Assembly (NCBI RefSeq): GCF_049739465.1
Contig: NZ_JBMHHY010000026.1
Span: 95,771 to 159,770 of the forward strand
From: Embleya sp049739465
Lineage (GTDB): Bacteria > Actinomycetota > Actinomycetes > Streptomycetales > Streptomycetaceae
DNA: 64,000 bases
Direction: 5' to 3'
In this document: positions 59,939 through 64,000 of the stretch, in pieces
How the letters are laid out: every line of letters begins with the position of its first letter
Position numbering within the stretch: the stretch's first letter is position 1
Notes under the pieces: model-generated
Told to the model about the DNA's origin: nothing
The model's input: only the letters and a program-made list of their open reading frames with translations
Databases searched by the model: none
Translations under genes and position numbers: made by a program

Positions 59939-62704
59939 ATGAGAGCAGGTATGGGACCTTCAAGTGAACGGACGGACGGCGCCTTAAACCCGCCGGGCCG
60001 ACTGCGGTCGGCTGCACGCGTGCGTCGCTCCATAGGCGGCCTCGCGGCGCTCGCCGTGGGTTTCGGCGGTTTCGCGCTGGCGGCGACGCCGGCGTATTCG
60101 CAGACAGACGACGGTTCGGTGACGGTCCGGGTGGTGCGGGCCGTGGACACGACCGGTGTGTGGAGTCCCGTTCTGGAGCCGGGTATCGGTGGCGTGACGG
60201 TGACGCTCACCGGCGACGACGGCGGCAAGGTCACCGGGGTGACGGTCGCCGACGGCACGGTCACGTTGGCGCCCGACAAGGCCAAGCCGTCCGGCAGCGG
60301 CAAGTATCGGGTCCAGGTGGTGAATCCGAAGCCGGGCGTGCTGTTCCCGGCGTTCGCGTCGCGGCAGGGCCTGGACGGCGCGCCCAACCAGCTCAGCAGC
60401 AACGAGGAGTTCGTCGACCTCGGCGGTGGCAAGAAGGTCGCGTACACGACGGGGTTGTGGAGCCCCGGCGACTACTGCCAGAAGAACGCGCCGCTGGCCA
60501 CCGCATGCCAGCCCGCGACGAACGAACCGACGTCCCAACGTACGTTGGTGACGTTCCCCTACAACGCACGCGGCGTCAACACGAACGTGACGAACCTGGC
60601 CACGAGGGCCGAGACCGGCAACCTCTACGGCATCGGCTGGAGCAAGTCGGACAAGCGGCTGTTCAGCTCGGCATCGGCCAAGCGCGACACGACGTACGGC
60701 CCCGGCGGGGCCGGTGGGATCTACGTCACCGACGTGGCGAACAAGACGACGTCGTTGTTCACCACCGTCCCGGACGCCGGAACGTCGGCCCACGGCGTGG
60801 GCGCCAGTGACGAAGCCTTCCTCACCGCTCCGGGCAAGGAGAGCCTGGGCGACATCGAGGTCTCCGACGACGGCCACGACCTGTTCGTCGTCAACCTCAA
60901 CAACCGCAAGCTGTACCGCTACGACGCCACCCAGCCGACCGCGACCGCGCCGGTGGCCTCCTACGCCATCCCGGACCCCGGCTGCCCCGCACCGGGCGAC
61001 TGGCGTCCGTACGGCCTCGGCCTGCAGGACGGCGTCGGCTACGTCGGCGGCGTCTGCTCGGGCGAATCGACCGGGAAGGTCTCGGACCTGCGCGCCGTGG
61101 TCCTGCCCTTCGACCCGGCGACGGGGACCTTCCGCGCGGCCGTGCTGAACCAGCCCCTGGACTACCCGCGCCAGGCCACCCTCGGTGGCAGTTGCCCCGG
61201 GCAGGGTTGGTTCCCGTGGACGAATACGTTCCCCACGCAGCAGAACGGTCAGACGTGCGTCAACGCCATGGCCAACCCCGAACCCGAGTTGGCCGACCTC
61301 GCGTTCGAGACCGACGGCTCGATGCTGCTGGCGTTCCGCGACCGGTTCACCGACCGGACGACGGCGTACGCACGCGCCGGAGACCCCACGACCACCATCG
61401 CGATGGTGGCCGGCGGTGACCTGAACAAGGCGTGCCTGTCCGACGGCAAGTACGTCATGGACGTGAACACCGGCTGCGGGAAGACGGCGCGGGGCGCCAG
61501 GTTCTTCGACACGAACACCATGGGTGGCGGCCACCCGAACGCGTCCTACGCCGGCCTCGCGCTGTCGAAGGTCGAGGAGTTCGTCGCGACCGCCGGTGTG
61601 GACCCCACCGACACGCCGTGGAGCGCCGGCACGATGTTCATCGGACGGGACGGAAAGCGGCAGCCCGCCGCCGGTCTGCGTCTGAACACCGAGGGCAACG
61701 CCTCGTTCGGCAAGGGTGCTTCGATGGGTGACCTGGAGGTGCTCTGCGACCAGGCGCCGCTGCAGATCGGCAACCGGGTCTGGTACGACCCCGAGCGCAA
61801 GGGCATCCAGAGCCCGAGTCAACGTCCGGTCGAGGGCGCCACCGTCAACCTCTACGACGAGTCGGGCAAGGTGGTCGGCACGACCAGGACCACCAAGCGC
61901 GGCGAGTACTACTTCGACGACTCGAACGTCACCGGCGGCCTGAAACCGAAGACCAAGTACACCATCCGGATCGACAACCCGGCCGACTACGCCAAGGGCG
62001 GCCCCCTCTATCAGTGGGTGCCGACCGACGAGGGGGTCGGCGACAACCGCTTCGTCGACTCCAAGGGCATCGTCCCCAAGGGCGGACACTACCCGGAACG
62101 CGCGCTGACCACCGGCGGACCCGGCGAGAACGACCACACCTTCGACTTCGGATACCGCCAACAGGAAGGCGCGGTACGCCTGGTCAAGAACGACCAGGAC
62201 GGCAAACCCCTCGCCGGAGCGAAATTCGAACTCTGGAAGGAAACCAACGGCACCGACGGACTCCAACCCGACGGCGCCACCCCCGACACGAAGATCGGGG
62301 ACGCCTGTACGACCGGGACCGACGGCATCTGCACCCGCGACGTGCCACCCGGGACGTACTACTGGCAGGAAGTCAGCCCTCCCGAGGGCTACGCCCCGCC
62401 GGAGAAGCCGGTGCTCGGCCCACTGGTACTCAATGCCGACAACCTCGAAGCCGGGGTGTCGGTGACCGCGGTCAACAAGCGGCTGCCCACCACGCCGCCG
62501 ACGACGACTCCGCCGACGACCCCGCCGGCGACTCCCGATGCGCCATCGACGTCGGGTGGCGGGCACGGGGGCTCGTCGAATCCCCTGGCACACACCGGCC
62601 TGGGTGGGAACCTGCCCCTGGTGTTCGGCATCTCGGCGGCGTTGATCGCCCTGGGCGGCGGGGCACTCGTGCTGTTCCGTAGGCGCGAAGCCCGGCAGAG
62701 GTAA
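59939..62704 (+). CDS. Large sortase-anchored surface protein (SdrD-B-like and SpaA-like domains, LAHTG signal)
   Basis: 921 residues. A signal peptide (about 29-54, ending AATPAYS) is followed by a SpaA/SdrD-B-like domain (VTVRVVRAVDTTGVW), a large region to about 600 with propeller-like repeats (GIGWSKSDKRLFSSASA, HDLFVVNLNNRKLYRYDA), an SdrD B-like domain (IGNRVWYDPERKGIQSPSQR), and a SpaA-type prealbumin-like domain (GAVRLVKNDQDGKPLAGAKF). A Pro/Thr spacer precedes the sorting signal LAHTG at 883-887, a hydrophobic helix and RRREARQR. LAxTG is the class E sortase motif of Streptomyces. It should be linked to the wall of hyphae. A strong terminator follows. Confidence 0.88.
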   Translation: MRAGMGPSSERTDGALNPPGRLRSAARVRRSIGGLAALAVGFGGFALAATPAYSQTDDGSVTVRVVRAVDTTGVWSPVLEPGIGGVTVTLTGDDGGKVTGVTVADGTVTLAPDKAKPSGSGKYRVQVVNPKPGVLFPAFASRQGLDGAPNQLSSNEEFVDLGGGKKVAYTTGLWSPGDYCQKNAPLATACQPATNEPTSQRTLVTFPYNARGVNTNVTNLATRAETGNLYGIGWSKSDKRLFSSASAKRDTTYGPGGAGGIYVTDVANKTTSLFTTVPDAGTSAHGVGASDEAFLTAPGKESLGDIEVSDDGHDLFVVNLNNRKLYRYDATQPTATAPVASYAIPDPGCPAPGDWRPYGLGLQDGVGYVGGVCSGESTGKVSDLRAVVLPFDPATGTFRAAVLNQPLDYPRQATLGGSCPGQGWFPWTNTFPTQQNGQTCVNAMANPEPELADLAFETDGSMLLAFRDRFTDRTTAYARAGDPTTTIAMVAGGDLNKACLSDGKYVMDVNTGCGKTARGARFFDTNTMGGGHPNASYAGLALSKVEEFVATAGVDPTDTPWSAGTMFIGRDGKRQPAAGLRLNTEGNASFGKGASMGDLEVLCDQAPLQIGNRVWYDPERKGIQSPSQRPVEGATVNLYDESGKVVGTTRTTKRGEYYFDDSNVTGGLKPKTKYTIRIDNPADYAKGGPLYQWVPTDEGVGDNRFVDSKGIVPKGGHYPERALTTGGPGENDHTFDFGYRQQEGAVRLVKNDQDGKPLAGAKFELWKETNGTDGLQPDGATPDTKIGDACTTGTDGICTRDVPPGTYYWQEVSPPEGYAPPEKPVLGPLVLNADNLEAGVSVTAVNKRLPTTPPTTTPPTTPPATPDAPSTSGGGHGGSSNPLAHTGLGGNLPLVFGISAALIALGGGALVLFRRREARQR

Positions 62705-62754
62705 CTCCGTTACGGCGATCGGCAGTCGACCCCCGACCGCCGATCGGGATGGAT

Positions 62755-62800
62755 CGGGCGGGTTCACGGACCATTGGTCCGTGAACCCGCCCGAGTTTTT
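62755..62800 (+). terminator. Intrinsic terminator of the surface protein gene
   Basis: Perfect 19-bp stem (62755-62773 pairing with 62775-62793; outer end CGGGCGGGTTCACGG) followed directly by AGTTTTT. One of the few T-tract terminators in the window. Confidence 0.9.
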
Positions 62801-62825
62801 GACCGACGGGAGAAAAGGCATCCGC

Positions 62826-63623
62826 ATGACCCGGAAGAAGGCCGACGACCGCACGCCGCGTCGGCGGCTCTGGTTGGTGACGCTGGTGGCGGTCGCGGTG
62901 TGCGCGACCGTGGCAGCCGGCCTGGCGGGCTATCGGGCACTGTCCGACGACGGGGACTCGGACCGGGCGGTGACCGTCGACGAGGCGTCACGGCTGGCGC
63001 TGTCGCGGCTGACGTTGTATCAGGCCAGTCCGGTCGCGATCACCCTCACCGCCACCGAGGGGGGCGGTGTCTCGACCCGGGTCGAGGCGGTGGTGGACTA
63101 CCGCACCCACCACGCCGTGGGCAGCTATCAGGTCACCGGGACCGCCGGTCGACTCGACCGCGGCCTGATCGTCTGGGACGGCAACGGCCTGGGCGTGGCA
63201 CCGATGCCGGAGGGCGCCGGCGGCCCGGCGTGGGAACAGGCCGAGCGCATCCCTCGCCAGGGCTGGTCACCGCGCGCCTACACCGCGGCCCCGCTGGACT
63301 CCGGGCTCCGGTTCCTGATCCAGCTCGGCGCGGACCGGCCGGACAACCCGCTGCTGCTCGCGCAGTCCGGGGCGCGTTGGCTGGGCCGCGAGCGCCTCCA
63401 GGGCCGCGACTACGACCGGTTCTCCGGTCCGCGCGCCCAGAACGCGGCGCGCGAGGGGCAAAGCGCCGGCGCCCGGTCGCCGCTGACGTACTGGGTCGAC
63501 GGCGACGGCGGTCTGCGGCGGGCGACGATGCGCATGCCGGGCCTGGACACCCCGACGACCATCGAGATCGCCGGGCGCGACGACAAGGTGCGCATGCCGG
63601 AGGCGCCGTGGATCGCCGGGTGA
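62826..63623 (+). CDS. Membrane-anchored extracellular protein of unknown function
   Basis: 265 residues from the ATG at 62826 (AAAGG 7 nt upstream); an ATG at 62781 lies inside the terminator stem and is unlikely. One N-terminal anchor (LWLVTLVAVAVCATVAAGLA) then an external beta-rich domain (VAITLTATEGGGVSTRVEAV, HHAVGSYQVTGTAGRLDRGL, PLTYWVDGDGGLRRATMRMP). The pattern of strands and the ending resemble LppX/LprG-like lipid-binding folds, but it lacks a lipobox Cys; that similarity is weak. Separated from the surface protein by a terminator. Confidence 0.7.
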   Translation: MTRKKADDRTPRRRLWLVTLVAVAVCATVAAGLAGYRALSDDGDSDRAVTVDEASRLALSRLTLYQASPVAITLTATEGGGVSTRVEAVVDYRTHHAVGSYQVTGTAGRLDRGLIVWDGNGLGVAPMPEGAGGPAWEQAERIPRQGWSPRAYTAAPLDSGLRFLIQLGADRPDNPLLLAQSGARWLGRERLQGRDYDRFSGPRAQNAAREGQSAGARSPLTYWVDGDGGLRRATMRMPGLDTPTTIEIAGRDDKVRMPEAPWIAG

Positions 63624-63856
63624 CGTCGCCGCGCGGATGAGCGGCGCGGCTTTCGACCGCCGCGACTCGGCTGCCGAGACTCCTCGTCGACCCCGGCCGC
63701 CCAGAACCGCCTGGCCACGAAGGACGCACCGACCCCCTTGATCGGACACCACGCCTCGGCCGTGGCCTACGTACTCCCGGGCATCACCCCGGGCGGCACC
63801 CCGGGCAACCGACTCTGGACCTGACAGCAGGCCCCAGAAAGCCTCAAGGAATGCAA
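63624..63856. other. Intergenic DNA with a possible gene remnant
   Basis: A plus-strand frame ending at about 63824 (HHASAVAYVLPGITPGGTPG) has coding-like bias but no start; it may be the 3' end of a truncated gene. Nothing else seen. Confidence 0.3.
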
Positions 63857-63891
63857 AAGGCCCAGGTCAGAGACTTGCTGACCTGGGCCTT
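63857..63891. terminator. Strong hairpin before the IS element
   Basis: Perfect 14-bp stem AAGGCCCAGGTCAG / CTGACCTGGGCCTT with a 7-nt loop, in an otherwise empty stretch just before the transposase start. Confidence 0.7.
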
Positions 63892-63903
63892 GAGGGAGCC
63901 GCC

Positions 63904-64000
63904 TAAGAAGTCGTCTCATTTGGATTGATCGGTAGTCTGATGCGGTGACGCTTGTGGAGCGGTTGGTGCCGGACGAGTTGTGGGAGTTGTTCGAGCGGGT
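63904..64000 (+). mobile_element. Left end of an IS5-type insertion sequence (cut by right edge)
   Basis: A GTG at 63945 opens VTLVERLVPDELWELFERV, the usual first residues of actinobacterial IS5-family transposases, and runs off the window. The stretch before it, with AAGAAGTCGTCTCATTTGG, resembles the terminal inverted repeat of such elements. The exact outer boundary cannot be set without the other end. Confidence 0.7.

Overview
The window is very GC-rich, densely coded DNA with frequent GTG/TTG starts and many overlapping stop/start junctions. It comes from an actinomycete of the Streptomyces type. The order of housekeeping genes (lysS, coaX, nadC-nadB-panD-panC, ftsH-folE-folP-folB-folK, hpt-tilS-dacB/ppa) and a surface protein ending in an LAxTG class E sortase signal fit Streptomycetales. 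The genus cannot be fixed from the sequence alone.

Layout. 1-3.4 kb: an acetyltransferase cut by the edge, a BlaI-type repressor divergent from an M23 cell-wall peptidase with two matching palindromes between them, and an SGNH hydrolase. 3.4-12.4 kb: a minus-strand cofactor block of lysS, a proline-rich protein, coaX, nadC, nadB, panD, panC and a DUF2520 dehydrogenase. 12.6-15.3 kb: a small oxidative cluster of P450 and cupin dioxygenase-like protein, divergent from an SDR. 15.3-18.5 kb: one response regulator with two paralogous histidine kinases. 18.7-25.6 kb: a MidA/NDUFAF7-type methyltransferase, a CoA-transferase, two PH-domain membrane proteins, an orphan nuoD and a Pro/Ala-rich membrane protein. 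25.8-29.5 kb: an osmoprotectant ABC importer split into two divergent units.

29.6-40.1 kb is a long minus-strand array: dacB, DUF2342 protease, tilS, hpt, ftsH, folE, folP, NTF2-like, folB, folK, DUF3180. ppa diverges from it with a TTG start. 40.9-51.6 kb: NlpC/P60 hydrolase, beta-propeller protein, DedA, AlaX-type editing protein, a membrane protein, two LLM flavin/F420 oxidoreductases with a MarR regulator, a double TerD-domain protein, an L,D-transpeptidase lipoprotein and a HAD phosphatase. 51.8-64 kb is more accessory: a phosphotransferase, a tail-anchored protein, a cobalamin riboswitch upstream of a FhuF-like [2Fe-2S] protein, an Ig-like membrane protein preceded by a 9-bp tandem repeat, a MacB/FtsX-type ABC transporter, a large LAHTG surface protein, a membrane-anchored protein and the first codons of an IS5-type transposase at the right edge.

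The signals most worth following are regulatory: a B12 riboswitch on an iron-reductase-like gene; one palindrome type shared by a CoA-transferase gene and two LLM genes 26 kb away; a 31-bp MarR-type operator; paired BlaI-type operators on a peptidoglycan hydrolase; and a probable complex I assembly methyltransferase near an unattached nuoD. No CRISPR array, tRNA, rRNA or complete mobile element was seen.
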